A stretch of DNA of 64,000 nt from Hyphomicrobiales bacterium (GTDB taxonomy: Bacteria > Pseudomonadota > Alphaproteobacteria > Rhizobiales > Xanthobacteraceae). This document shows positions 37,128 to 47,388 of this stretch, piece by piece. The DNA lies in contig WHTM01000027.1 of NCBI GenBank assembly GCA_009377755.1, forward strand, positions 1-64,000, given 5' to 3'. The translations under genes were made by a program, and so were the position numbers. The notes beneath the pieces were generated by a model. That model made no database searches, had not been told where the DNA came from, and was given only the letters and a program-made list of their open reading frames with translations. The stretch's first letter is position 1; each line of letters opens with the position of its first letter.

Positions 37128-38372
37128 TCACACGCGGGCTTTCTCCGGCGGCAGCACCGCCGTACGCCAACGCAGCACGATCAGCAGCGTAAACACCAGA
37201 CCGATAAGGCCGTACACCGCGGTGGTCGCGGGATAGCCGATGCGCTCGACCAGCGCGCCGGCGGCGAGCAGGCCGAGCGGGTTGCCGTAGATCGCCAGCA
37301 TGCGCACGCCCATCACCCGCCCGCGATATTGCGGCGCCGCCGTACGCAGCAGGACCACCGCGAGCGTGACCATGCTCACGCTCTGGGTGACGCCGATGAT
37401 CAGCAGGCAGGCGATGCCGATGCCCATGTGCTGAATGTGGCCGAACATCAGCAGCATCACGTACCAGGCGACCATCGCGCCGACCATCACGCGCTCGACC
37501 CGCATCCGCTCGCCGGCAAGACTCAACGCAACAGAGCCGATGAGCGCACCGGACGCAAGGCTGGCGACGAGGTATCCGAGACCGGTCTGATCGGTGCCGT
37601 AAATGTTTTTGGCAACGTAAGGCATCACCCCGGTCACCAGCGGGAACGCGCACAGATTGACCACGAAGGCGATCCACATGGCGGCGAGCAGCCGCGGTGT
37701 GTTCCAGATATAGGCCATTCCCGCCGTCAGATCGCGCCACGGCGACGGACGTTGGATGCCGGCGTCGGCACCGTCCGCAGCCTGTTTCAGTTCCGGCCCG
37801 GCACCGATGAGGAGCAGCGCACCCAGTGCATAAAAGCACGTGATCGCGACATAGGCCGGCACCATTCCGAACGCCGCGAACAATCCGGCGCCGGCGAGCG
37901 CGCCCATGATGCGGGCGGAATCCGCGGTCATGCGCGAGATGCTCATGGCTCCGATCAGATATTCCGCCGGCACGGTTGCGGCGACCAGGGCGCTGCGCAC
38001 CCCGATGTCGGACGGACGGACGAGACCGGTGAACGCGGCGACGATGAACACGTATAACGGAGTCAGCAATCCGGTAAACGCGAGCGTCGTAATGGTCGCA
38101 GCCAGGATGATGTAGGTCGCGCGCGTGCCGAACAGCACATTGCGCTGGCCGATCCGATCGCCCACGACGCCGAAAATGGGCGCGACCAGCGTGCCGATGT
38201 AAAGCAGCGACGCATACAAGGTCAGCAGCACCACGGAGCCGGTTTCGACCAGCACGTACCAGCCGAGAATCAGCATCTCCATCTCGAAGGCCCAGGAGAT
38301 CAGCAGATCGGCCGGCCATTGGAAACGGAAGCTGCGAACACGGAAGGGCGCGAGCGCTGCAGGCGGCGGCAT
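37128..38372 (-). CDS. MFS transporter
   Basis: A 414-residue membrane protein with twelve predicted helices and the MFS loop motif GDRIGQRNVLFG between helices 2 and 3 (GVVGDRIG). A central charged loop (ELKQAADGADAGIQRPSPWR) divides the two halves. The closest type by appearance is the EntS/enterobactin-exporter-like group, but the substrate is unknown. The start at ATG of MPPPAALAPFRVRSFRFQWP is typical of that group. No operon partner is visible. Confidence 0.85.
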   Translation of the reverse strand: MPPPAALAPFRVRSFRFQWPADLLISWAFEMEMLILGWYVLVETGSVVLLTLYASLLYIGTLVAPIFGVVGDRIGQRNVLFGTRATYIILAATITTLAFTGLLTPLYVFIVAAFTGLVRPSDIGVRSALVAATVPAEYLIGAMSISRMTADSARIMGALAGAGLFAAFGMVPAYVAITCFYALGALLLIGAGPELKQAADGADAGIQRPSPWRDLTAGMAYIWNTPRLLAAMWIAFVVNLCAFPLVTGVMPYVAKNIYGTDQTGLGYLVASLASGALIGSVALSLAGERMRVERVMVGAMVAWYVMLLMFGHIQHMGIGIACLLIIGVTQSVSMVTLAVVLLRTAAPQYRGRVMGVRMLAIYGNPLGLLAAGALVERIGYPATTAVYGLIGLVFTLLIVLRWRTAVLPPEKARV

Positions 38373-38523
38373 ATCTGTTCAAGCCGCAGGGCCGCGGTTC
38401 ACGGTCATCCACTCGCTCCCCGCCCGGCTTGGAGTTTGAGGGAATTTTTCGGCTCGGTCGGGCCGATCCTGATTTGGCGGACCATACACGATCCGTGGTG
38501 GAGACCTAGTGCCCTGCTTCCAC

Positions 38524-38568
38524 CCGGCTCGCTTCGCTCGCCGACCTCTCCCCGATGGGGAGAGGTGA
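38524..38568. repeat. hairpin repeat (GCTCGCTTCGCTCGCC / CTCTCCCCGATGGGGAGAG)
   Basis: Two adjacent hairpins, GGCTCGC-TTC-GCTCGCC and CCTCTCCCC-GAT-GGGGAGAGG. The second is the same as the outer hairpin of the composite elements in imuA and imuB; the first resembles part of the second dnaE2 insertion. It lies upstream of the thiamine riboswitch. Confidence 0.75.
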
Positions 38569-38643
38569 AACCGAGTATGCGGTGCACCCGTGCCATGCAC
38601 CCCTTGCATTGACACCCCCACCCGCGTCTCTACATTAGCTTTG

Positions 38644-38735
38644 TTCCGAGGGGAGTCCCGGAGGGGACTGAGATTCCGCGTGTCGCGGTAACCCTTTGAA
38701 CCTGATCCGGGTCATGCCGGCGAAGGGACAGGACA
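38644..38735 (+). promoter_or_regulatory. TPP riboswitch (THI element)
   Basis: The segment contains the conserved thi-box sequences: GGGGAGTCC-GAGGGGACTGAGA near the 5' side, and ACCCTTTGAACCTGATCCGG followed by GGTCATGCCGGCGAAGGGA at the 3' side, with the closing P1 stem. Established knowledge: thiamine pyrophosphate binding represses translation or transcription of thiamine genes. The element ends just before the ATG of the unknown membrane protein gene, suggesting control by masking of its ribosome site; thiC follows 28 bases after that gene. Confidence 0.95.
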
Positions 38736-38739
38736 ACCC

Positions 38740-41110
<2,371 letters not shown>

Positions 41111-41219
41111 TACCTTCGTCACGGCGCTGGCAGCTCAGGCGGTTAAGAACATCTAAGGAACTTCTTGCCATAGACGGGGTTGCTCGATAGCTTCCCCTGT
41201 TGAATCGGGAGAGGACGCG

Positions 41220-41393
41220 ATGACAAAAGAATTGCAAGAGCTGGTTGAGCGCGCTCGCAAAATTGAAATGACGCCCGATCAGGTTACCGCCCAGCGTCAA
41301 AGCTTCGCGTATGGCAACACGCATATCGAAAATGACCGCATCACGCGGCAGATGGTTGCTGAGGCTGACCGGAAGGTTGGTCAATCAGGCTAA
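41220..41393 (+). CDS. small antitoxin-like protein, partner absent
   Basis: A 57-residue protein: MTKELQELVERARKIEMTPD, then QRQSFAYGNTHIENDRITRQ and MVAEADRK. GAGAGGA lies at good spacing before the ATG. The SFAYGNTxIENDRIT block is one I have seen in small proteins next to PIN- or Fic-type toxin genes in Rhizobiales. No such gene follows here; the next 300 bases hold only a repeat. It may be an orphan antitoxin. Function inferred weakly. Confidence 0.65.
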   Translation: MTKELQELVERARKIEMTPDQVTAQRQSFAYGNTHIENDRITRQMVAEADRKVGQSG

Positions 41394-41480
41394 TTGGCCC
41401 TCGTGACCGCGCGGGTGAGCGGCGGCATCGACAGTTCGGTTGATAAAGGCCGCCCGGTGCAAACCCGCATGACGGCGCAA

Positions 41481-41553
41481 GCGTAGCCCGTCGAGCGGGT
41501 TGGCGAAGCGTAATCCGCCGCCCCATCGGCGCAAAGGACGGCGGGTTGCGCCA
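41481..41553. repeat. GTAGCC...GGCGAAGCGTAATCCGCC hairpin in a 313-base gap
   Basis: The gap between the antitoxin-like gene and the exported RidA gene has no supported gene. It contains GCGTAGCCCGTCGAGCGGGT and GGCGAAGCGTAATCCGCCG followed by GACGGCGGGTTGCGCC, a degraded member of the hairpin family that brackets the accessory genes downstream. Confidence 0.5.
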
Positions 41554-41706
41554 TTCACTCCGGCGTCGTCCCGCATGTCGCCTTCAACCGCTTGGCGGCA
41601 TCGGCACGCCCGTCTCACCCGTCGCCCGCCATCGCTCTCCCGTGTATCATGTGGCGGTCGCTGCCGGGTTGGCGACAGCAACCTCGTGCCGGCTTGGGAG
41701 AGTTCG

Positions 41707-42195
41707 ATGCCGTTCGTCCGATACCTCGTCCTGTTGTTCGCCCTCACGCTCCTGGCCGCTCAAGGCCATGCTCAGAATGGCCCGATCAAGATCGAGAAAT
41801 TCAATCACAGCGCCTGGACCAAGGGCATCTTCTCCGAGGCGGTGACGGTGACGGGGATCGGGAATGCCAAGTTCGTCTATCTGGCGGGCGTCGGAGCCGA
41901 AGATGAGAACGGACCGCGGGGCAATGTCCGGCACCATGGCAGCTTCCTGGACCAATGCCGCTACGCCTACGACAAGATCAAGCGCGTGCTCGCTCACCAT
42001 GGCGCCAAGCTTAGCGACGTCGTGAAGGTCACGACCTACATCACGGACCTCCGCCACCGCGTCACCTTAGGCAAGTGCGTCGGAGAGGCGTGGGGCGACA
42101 TCACCTTCCCCACCAACACTCTGATCGGCGTAAGCGCGCTGGCTTTCCCCGAGATGATCATCGAGGTCGATGTCACGGCGATCATCGCGAAGTAG
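41707..42195 (+). CDS. exported RidA (YjgF/YER057c) family protein
   Basis: A 162-residue protein. Residues 1-22 form a signal peptide (FVRYLVLLFALTLLAAQGHA). The rest is a RidA domain: KFVYLAGVGAEDENG, QCRYAYDKIKRVLAHHGAKL, SDVVKVTTYITDLRHR and PEMIIEVDVTAII. Normal RidA deaminates reactive enamines in the cytosol; an exported form implies a different substrate or a binding role. GGGAGAG precedes the ATG. A second, cytosolic RidA-family gene lies near 48.1 kb. Confidence 0.85.
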   Translation: MPFVRYLVLLFALTLLAAQGHAQNGPIKIEKFNHSAWTKGIFSEAVTVTGIGNAKFVYLAGVGAEDENGPRGNVRHHGSFLDQCRYAYDKIKRVLAHHGAKLSDVVKVTTYITDLRHRVTLGKCVGEAWGDITFPTNTLIGVSALAFPEMIIEVDVTAIIAK

Positions 42196-42205
42196 GAGGC
42201 ACGCA

Positions 42206-42299
42206 CGTAGGGTCGGCCAAGGCGCGGAACGCGCCGAGTCCACGCGTTGAATTTTGAGACGAACCGCGTGGGCTTCGCTTTCGCTCAGCCCACCCTACG
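42206..42299. repeat. CGTAGGG...CCCTACG hairpin element 1
   Basis: Ends CGTAGGGTCGGCC and GGGCTTCGCTTTCGCTCAGC-CCACCCTACG pair over an internal segment containing GGCGCGGAACGCGCC. It lies directly after the exported RidA gene and 50 bases before the next gene. Confidence 0.8.
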
Positions 42300-42352
42300 C
42301 TTACACTCAGCCTACCTACACTCGTTTATGACGTCTTACCGTAGGAGACACC

Positions 42353-42616
42353 ATGACGCTCGTCGCATTGTCCGCCCGATCTGCCGTTGTTCTCGCGGCC
42401 CTCGTTCTTGCCGCCGCACCCGCTGCGGCGCAGGGTACCGCGGAAGAGCGATCGGCCTGTATGGGCGATGCATTCCGGTTCTGCCTCTCGGACATCCCGA
42501 ACGTCGCGGCGATCGAGGCGTGCCTGGAGCGGAACGAGCGCGAGCTGACGCCGGCCTGCCGGGCCGAGTTCCAGCCGGCGAAGAAGACCCGACTGCGTCC
42601 TGAGCACTTCCGCTAG
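42353..42616 (+). CDS. small secreted cysteine-containing protein
   Basis: An 87-residue protein with a signal peptide (RSAVVLAALVLAAAPAAAQG) and a mature part of about 60 residues with four cysteines (ERSACMGDAFRFCLSDIPN, IEACLERNERELTPACRAEF). The even number and spacing suggest two disulfides and periplasmic location. It resembles small Cys-rich proteins seen in Bradyrhizobium-like genomes; the function is unknown. GGAG precedes the ATG. A CGTAGGG hairpin lies just upstream. Confidence 0.78.
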   Translation: MTLVALSARSAVVLAALVLAAAPAAAQGTAEERSACMGDAFRFCLSDIPNVAAIEACLERNERELTPACRAEFQPAKKTRLRPEHFR

Positions 42617-42816
42617 CCTGTAGCCCGGATGAGCGGAGCGACATCCGGGGCCGGCCTCTCCGCCTCGCCCCGAATTTTGCTTCGTTCGATATCCGTGCTC
42701 GCCTTCGACACCATCCCGCGACGGCTTGGGGACAACGCCGCTGGCCGGGAAAGCGGCCTTGACTTTCGTGGTAATCTATTTGGCACGCTTGCCCCATGGT
42801 CCATCCGAGGTGCGAC

Positions 42817-43326
42817 ATGGCACAGAACGACACGCTGATCATTCGAGCAGCGCTCGAGGGCAAAGCCTCAATCTACCGAGATATCAAAATCGACGCTTCG
42901 AAATCGCTCTACCGGCTCGCCGAAGCGATCGTTTCGGCCTTCGGATTCGATTTCGACCACGCCTTCGGATTCTACAGCGGGCTCACGCGGACATCGATGT
43001 TGCGCAAACACCCGATGTATGAACTGTTCGCCGATATAGGCGAAGCCGACCCCGGCGTTCTTAGCGTGAAGAAGACCAAAATTGGCGAGGCGTTTCCGGC
43101 TGTCCCGCATGCCATGATGTTCCTGTTTGACTACGGAGATGGATGGCATTTCCGGGTGACCTCTACAGGGGCCTGGAAAAAGATCGCCAAAGTTCGATAC
43201 CCTCGCGCGATCGCGAGCAACGGCGAGGCGCCCGAGCAATATCCGGACCCCGAGGCCGACGACGAGGACACCGCGAGATATGCGATCAATCTGACAACCG
43301 GCGAGAAAATAAAGTTCGGCAGGTAG
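42817..43326 (+). CDS. pRiA4b ORF-3-like domain protein
   Basis: A 169-residue protein of the plasmid pRiA4b ORF-3 family: IYRDIKIDASKSLYRLAEAI, FDHAFGFYSGLTRTSMLRKH and MMFLFDYGDGWHFRVTSTG are the family blocks, the last containing the hallmark DYGDxW. Function is not established; homologues are often plasmid- or island-borne. The ATG with GAGGTG upstream is preferred over one seven codons earlier. It ends four bases before a hairpin repeat. Confidence 0.85.
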   Translation: MAQNDTLIIRAALEGKASIYRDIKIDASKSLYRLAEAIVSAFGFDFDHAFGFYSGLTRTSMLRKHPMYELFADIGEADPGVLSVKKTKIGEAFPAVPHAMMFLFDYGDGWHFRVTSTGAWKKIAKVRYPRAIASNGEAPEQYPDPEADDEDTARYAINLTTGEKIKFGR

Positions 43327-43329
43327 GCT

Positions 43330-43406
43330 CGTAGGCGGATTAGCGAAGCGCAATCCGCCATTGCCTTGGCAATCCAGCGCAATACGCTGCGCTATTGCGC
43401 CCTACG
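43330..43406. repeat. CGTAGGC...GCCCTACG hairpin element 2
   Basis: The arms pair around GCGAAGCGCAATCCGCC and AGCGCAATACGCTGCGCTATT. The right end overlaps the last codons and stop of the convergent hypothetical gene on the minus strand (its final Arg-Arg-Ala-Gln-stop), so the repeat supplies that gene's C terminus. Confidence 0.8.
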
Positions 43407-44105
43407 CACGTCCCGCTGCGCCTGCGCCAAGGCCTGCGGCTCGATCAGAAGGCCTTGCCGTTCGTACCGGCGCCGGCTGTGGCTGAAGCGCACGACGACG
43501 GCATAGCGCCCGGCCTTTGCCTTGGCCCGGCGCGTCAGCAGCGCATCTCCGGCGGGCAGGAATTCGAGATCGTCGAGACCGGCGCACCGCAGGCACGCCG
43601 GGCCGGGATTCTCCATGATGAGGAAATTGCCGCTGCCGCCGCAGCGATGACATTTCCATTCGTCATTCAACGGCTCGATGACCACCAGTTCCGGCGCACG
43701 GTTCGCTTTTTCCGCCAGGCGTTCTCGCTTCCTCTCGGAAAGCTCGCCGGAGACCCAATGGGTGCGGTACAGCGTTTCGATCGCCGGGTCCCCGTTCGCG
43801 CTGAAGCGCAGCGTCTGTCGCCGGGGCTGCTGCGCGACATAGGCCGTCTGGCGCGGAACCAGCCCTTTGTCGGCCGCCCAGGAGTGGAACAGGTTCATCG
43901 CCTCGGCAATGCGGTCCGGCCTCGTTTGAACGGCACCTTCGAGACAATCGGCCTGCCCCTGACGCCAGCGATTGACCGCGCCCGGATCGAGCCATCCGAT
44001 CCCGACCAGCACGTCGATCGGGCTCACCTCGTTCCGCGCCGCCAACGCCGCCTCCGCAGCCTTGATGACGCGTTCGCGGAGATTCCTGCGATTCTCCGGA
44101 TTCAT
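43392..44105 (-). CDS. zinc-ribbon-containing hypothetical protein
   Basis: A 237-residue protein. The N terminus is helical (RRNLRERVIKAAEAALAARN). A middle part has VGIGWLDPGAVNRWRQGQ and RIAEAMNLFHSWAADKGLVP. A putative zinc ribbon has CHRCGGSGNFLIMENPGPAC then LRC (CxxC...CxxC). The C terminus, ending RDVRRAQ, is encoded partly by the adjoining hairpin repeat. I cannot name the family. No clear ribosome site precedes the ATG. Confidence 0.7.
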   Translation of the reverse strand: MNPENRRNLRERVIKAAEAALAARNEVSPIDVLVGIGWLDPGAVNRWRQGQADCLEGAVQTRPDRIAEAMNLFHSWAADKGLVPRQTAYVAQQPRRQTLRFSANGDPAIETLYRTHWVSGELSERKRERLAEKANRAPELVVIEPLNDEWKCHRCGGSGNFLIMENPGPACLRCAGLDDLEFLPAGDALLTRRAKAKAGRYAVVVRFSHSRRRYERQGLLIEPQALAQAQRDVRRAQ

Positions 44106-44121
44106 GTGCAGCCCGTAGCCC

Positions 44122-44203
44122 GTAGGATGGGTTGAGCCCTTGCGAAACCCATCATCTTCATCACGATGGAATGATGGGTTTCGCTGCGCTCAACCCATCC
44201 TAC
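44122..44203. repeat. GTAGGATGGGTTGAGC...CAACCCATCCTAC hairpin element 3
   Basis: Outer arms GTAGGATGGGTTGAG/CTCAACCCATCCTAC and inner arms GCGAAACCCATCAT/ATGATGGGTTTCGC form a long, nearly perfect inverted repeat between the zinc-ribbon gene and the lipocalin-like gene. Confidence 0.9.
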
Positions 44204-44264
44204 TCCAACACGTCATCCGCCAATCATGACCAATGTCCGCAACTGCGGCTATGCCGCCCCCGTC

Positions 44265-44771
44265 CTACCTCCCCCTCCTATACAAATTCGTCGCGCTCCC
44301 CCGCCCCGCCCCCACATCCGGATTGGTGTTGACGAACTCCTCGTCCGTCAGCTTCGCGATCAGGCGCGTCTGCGTGATGCCGCGCCAGTTGGCGAACGTA
44401 CTGGTGACGATCTTGAGAATGAGATGCTTCCTCTCCTCGTCGACCGTGTAGCTGCCGAACTGCGCGATGCTGCCGCGCACGATCGCCGCATACTCCTCGG
44501 GCGTAGCACGCAGGCGGTGGTTGTTGGCGATCTTCGGCACCTCGGCCGCGACGTGGATGTGCGCGTAGCTGCCGTCGGGCGTGAACATCATGACCCCCTC
44601 GGGCTTCGGGCCGAACGGGAACGACTTCTTGCCGTCGGGCGCCGTGACCTCGGAGATGACCAGGTGCCAGGTGCCGACGAGCCGGTCCTTCAGGCTCTTG
44701 CCCTGCGCGGCGGCCTCGCCGCCCGTGGCGGCCAGCATGAGCGCCGCGGCGGCGATCGACATGAGTCTCAT
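44265..44771 (-). CDS. exported lipocalin-like domain protein
   Basis: A 168-residue protein with a signal peptide (MRLMSIAAAALMLAATGGEA) and a lipocalin-like domain of about 130 residues: LVGTWHLVISEVTAPDGKKS, PEGVMMFTPDGSYAHIHVAA and AQFGSYTVDEERKHLILKIV. This family (lipocalin-5 type) includes sheet-rich periplasmic proteins of unknown ligand. GGGGAGGAC precedes the ATG, rejecting a longer upstream frame. Confidence 0.85.
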   Translation of the reverse strand: MRLMSIAAAALMLAATGGEAAAQGKSLKDRLVGTWHLVISEVTAPDGKKSFPFGPKPEGVMMFTPDGSYAHIHVAAEVPKIANNHRLRATPEEYAAIVRGSIAQFGSYTVDEERKHLILKIVTSTFANWRGITQTRLIAKLTDEEFVNTNPDVGAGRGSATNLYRRGR

Positions 44772-44843
44772 AACGTCCTCCCCAGGTTGGTTCGTACCGA
44801 TGTTATACGGAATGCCGGTGCAGCACATCGTCAAACGCGCCGC

Positions 44844-45472
44844 TTACCGCTCAGGCCGTTGCGGCCGTGCGCGCCTTCGATAGAGATATGCCATCATCGC
44901 CATCGCCGCGATCAGCGCCACGATGATCCCGGCATGGCCGAACTTGTGCGTGAGCGCCGCGATGCCGGCGCCATGCAGCCCCACGTAATATCCGACCACG
45001 GTCCAGGTCAGCACCCACAGCGCAGCGCCGAGCGCGTTGAACAACAAGAACCGGCGCCAGGGCATCCCCATAGAACCCGCGACGAGGCCGTTCAATTGAT
45101 GCAGCACACTGAAGAAGCGCGCGAACGCGACGGCCACCGGACCGTAGCGGGCAAACACCGCCTCCACCTTGGCGAGCCGCTCGGCGTTCAATCCGACCTT
45201 GCCGCCGTGCCGCCGCAACAGGTGCGGCCGAACTTCCGGCCGATCAAGTACCCGATGCTGTCGCCCACGACGGAGCCGGCCCAGGCCGACAGAACCAGGG
45301 CGACATACGAGATGTCGCCGCGGCTGGCGAGAATAGACGCGACGATCAGCAGCGACTCGCCCGGCAGCGGCGCGCCGAACGATTCGAAGGTCAGAATCAG
45401 GAAGACAGCGGCAACGCCATATTGATGAACGTAAGGCTCCAGCATCCCTAAAAGATGTCCGAATTCCGTCAT
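44844..45472 (-). pseudogene. DedA-family membrane protein with an apparent one-base frameshift
   Basis: The N-terminal frame reads VAAVFLILTFESFGAPLPGE then SWAGSVVGDSIGYLIGRKFG, the DedA signature, and then ends early (RTCCGGTAARSD). The second frame supplies the missing rest: HLLRRHGGKVGLNAERLAKV, ARFFSVLHQLNGLVAGSMGM and a hydrophobic C terminus. Inserting one base near 45225, in the GGTGCGGCCG stretch, joins them into a normal 209-residue DedA. GGAGGG precedes the ATG. DedA proteins move undecaprenyl or other lipid phosphates across the membrane. It may be a true lesion or a sequencing error. Confidence 0.85.
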
Positions 45473-45503
45473 GACGCCTGGCCCTCCTGGACTTCGCCGA
45501 AGC

Positions 45504-45539
45504 AGTGTAGCAAGTAGCAAGCGCTACACGTGCTACACT
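45504..45539. promoter_or_regulatory. nested palindrome between divergent dedA and nucleotidyltransferase-like genes
   Basis: Outer arms AGTGTAGCA/TGCTACACT enclose inner arms GTAGC/GCTAC. The pentamer GTAGC or its complement therefore occurs four times in 36 bases. It is well placed as a shared operator, or as a hairpin in either leader. Confidence 0.45.
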
Positions 45540-45568
45540 CGCGTACGCCGAATGGGGTATCACGCCCG

Positions 45569-46093
45569 ATGTACCGCAACCGATCATATGGTCCCACGCC
45601 GTCGGTTGCCGAGCCGCGGCAGGTGCTGCTGCGCGCGGTGCGTGAATTCGTGCGGGCGGCCGGCGGCTGTGCCGGGGTGCTGCGCATTGCGCTCGCGGGT
45701 TCGCTGGCGACGAGCAAGGCGATCCCGAAGGACGCCGATGTCATCGTTACGATCGACGGCGCCATGGATTTGACGGAACTTGCCCGCGCCAGCCGACGCC
45801 TCAAGGGTCGCGCCCAAAATATCAACCTCGGCGCCGACATTTTCCTCGCCGAAGAGGACGGACGCTATCTCGGTCGCATTTGCCATTATCGCGAGTGCCA
45901 TTCACGCGCGCTCTGTCGCGCGCGTCATTGCGGCCGCCGCCAACATCTCAACGATGACCTCGATGTTGTGACGCTTTCTCATGAACTGCTCGCGGCGCCG
46001 CCGATGGACCTTTGGCCGGACGTCGTCCGGCGCCTCACAATGCCGCTCGATGTGGAGACGCTGTTGCTGACTGAGCTGGAGCTTAGCAAGTAG
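45569..46093 (+). CDS. nucleotidyltransferase-like protein
   Basis: A 174-residue protein whose RIALAGSLATSKAIPKDADV followed by IVTID matches the GS...DxD signature of the pol-beta nucleotidyltransferase superfamily. The middle contains a cluster of cysteines and histidines (ICHYRECHSRALCRARHCGR) that could bind zinc; the C terminus ends VETLLLTELELSK. MNT-type enzymes modify small molecules or act as antitoxins with HEPN partners; no HEPN gene is seen. The start is weakly supported by GGGG upstream. Confidence 0.65.
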   Translation: MYRNRSYGPTPSVAEPRQVLLRAVREFVRAAGGCAGVLRIALAGSLATSKAIPKDADVIVTIDGAMDLTELARASRRLKGRAQNINLGADIFLAEEDGRYLGRICHYRECHSRALCRARHCGRRQHLNDDLDVVTLSHELLAAPPMDLWPDVVRRLTMPLDVETLLLTELELSK

Positions 46094-46232
46094 CCTGGAT
46101 GGAGCCCCCGGGTCACGCCTTTGGCGCGCCCGAGGATAAACTCAGCGAAATCCGGGGCTAACCTTCGCCGCACCCGCATGTCGCTTTCGCTCAAGCTGGC
46201 TACTCTCTTCGATCGTGTCAGGACATCTGGAC

Positions 46233-46472
46233 ATGCCACACGTTGAATCGTCCATGATAACCCAGGTCGAGTACGACGATAGTGCCGACGAGCTCGACAT
46301 CGTGTTCTCAAGCGGAAAAGCCTATCGGTATTTCGGCGTCCCACCGGAAGTCTACGCCGGTCTGCTCGATGCCGAATCGAAGGGCCAATTTTTCAACGAT
46401 GAGATCAAGGACGAATATCCCTACGCTGAAGTGAGAAGCCGCGCACACGCCGCGCGTCCTCGTCGTCGCTGA
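46233..46472 (+). CDS. KTSC-domain protein
   Basis: A 79-residue protein covering one KTSC domain: VESSMITQVEYDDSADELDI, then VFSSGKAYRYFGVPPEVYAG and GQFFNDEIKDEYPY. The domain is found alone or attached to lysyl-tRNA-synthetase-related and phage proteins; its role is unknown. AGGA lies eight bases before the ATG. The C-terminal tail is Arg-rich (RAHAARPRRR). Confidence 0.8.
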   Translation: MPHVESSMITQVEYDDSADELDIVFSSGKAYRYFGVPPEVYAGLLDAESKGQFFNDEIKDEYPYAEVRSRAHAARPRRR

Positions 46473-46649
46473 AACTCCGGCCGCTCAGCTCGTACGATGG
46501 GTCGAGCGCCAGTGGAAACCGACCTCGTCAAGAGAGGTCCCGCATATCGCTTCGCCCCGGCGGACCATGCGACTATTTCGTCCTCAGTGAATGACATTGA
46601 ACCTGTTCCAGCATGTCGGCAACCAACCATACGAGGGCGAACACGAGCA

Positions 46650-47270
46650 ATGGACGGTCTTGTCATGATCAAACTTGCCGAACCGCACATGGCATTGAAT
46701 GCGCAGGAAACCGACCGAACACTGAAGAAGAACATGGGTCCGCCTTATAAGATGAGGGCAACCTTCGCAGTGCCGGATTTCTGGACTCCCCAGCAGATCG
46801 TTGATCAGATCCTGGTGACCGCCCAGTCCGCTCCGCAACGGAGGCTCGGGGCGGTTGTCCTGAACAGTCACGGACTGTTCCGGAACACCCACGCGCATGG
46901 CTATGCCGGCGGGTTTGGCATCGGACTGGGGGCGGGTATCCGTTCGGCCGACGCGCCGCTTTTCAAGAATCTCCGGAGCTTCGTCGACGAGATCTACATC
47001 ACCGGCTGTGAAATCGCGCGCACCACGAACGCCGGCGGGGTCGGTGATGGCAAGATGCTTTGCAGCGAGCTCGCAAGGAACGCCGACGCCTACGTCTATG
47101 CCTCGGACGCGAGGCAGAAAACGCTGATCATCGCTCCCTACGGCTGCATCGACGGTTTCGAAGGCAGTGTCTTTCGGTGGGGGAGGGATGGGACTCTGCT
47201 CGGCTCGAGAAATCGTTGGCGAACCGGGGCATGGGATGGTGCCCGCTGGCTCCATGTCGATCCGTATTGA
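46650..47270 (+). CDS. possible caspase-like (CHF-fold) protein, unknown function
   Basis: About 206 residues. Two motifs suggest a caspase-haemoglobinase-fold dyad: LGAVVLNSHGLFRNT (His at about 74) and FVDEIYITGCEIARTT (Cys at about 120), followed by a substrate-pocket-like MLCSELARNADAYVYASD and later YGCIDGFEGSVFRWGRDG. DUF4347 and related caspase-fold proteins share the beta-strand-SHG and strand-xGC pattern. A longer start, 51 codons upstream, is open; the ATG used has only a weak site. The fold call is an inference from motif spacing. Confidence 0.55.
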   Translation: MDGLVMIKLAEPHMALNAQETDRTLKKNMGPPYKMRATFAVPDFWTPQQIVDQILVTAQSAPQRRLGAVVLNSHGLFRNTHAHGYAGGFGIGLGAGIRSADAPLFKNLRSFVDEIYITGCEIARTTNAGGVGDGKMLCSELARNADAYVYASDARQKTLIIAPYGCIDGFEGSVFRWGRDGTLLGSRNRWRTGAWDGARWLHVDPY

Positions 47271-47280
47271 ACCGGAAGCA

Positions 47281-47372
47281 AGCGTAGGACGGACGAAGGC
47301 GCGAAGCGCCGGGCCATTGGCGCCGCCGAAGGGTGGGCTTCGCTTCGCTTCGCTTTGCTCAGCCACCCTAAG
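47281..47372. repeat. GTAGG...CACCCTAAGC hairpin element 4
   Basis: Ends AGCGTAGGAC and CAGCCACCCTAAGCT pair imperfectly around GGCGCGAAGCGCC and repeated CTTCGCTTCGCT. It lies between the caspase-like gene and the convergent LysE-type gene. Confidence 0.7.
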
Positions 47373-47388
47373 CTGTGAGACGACGCCC

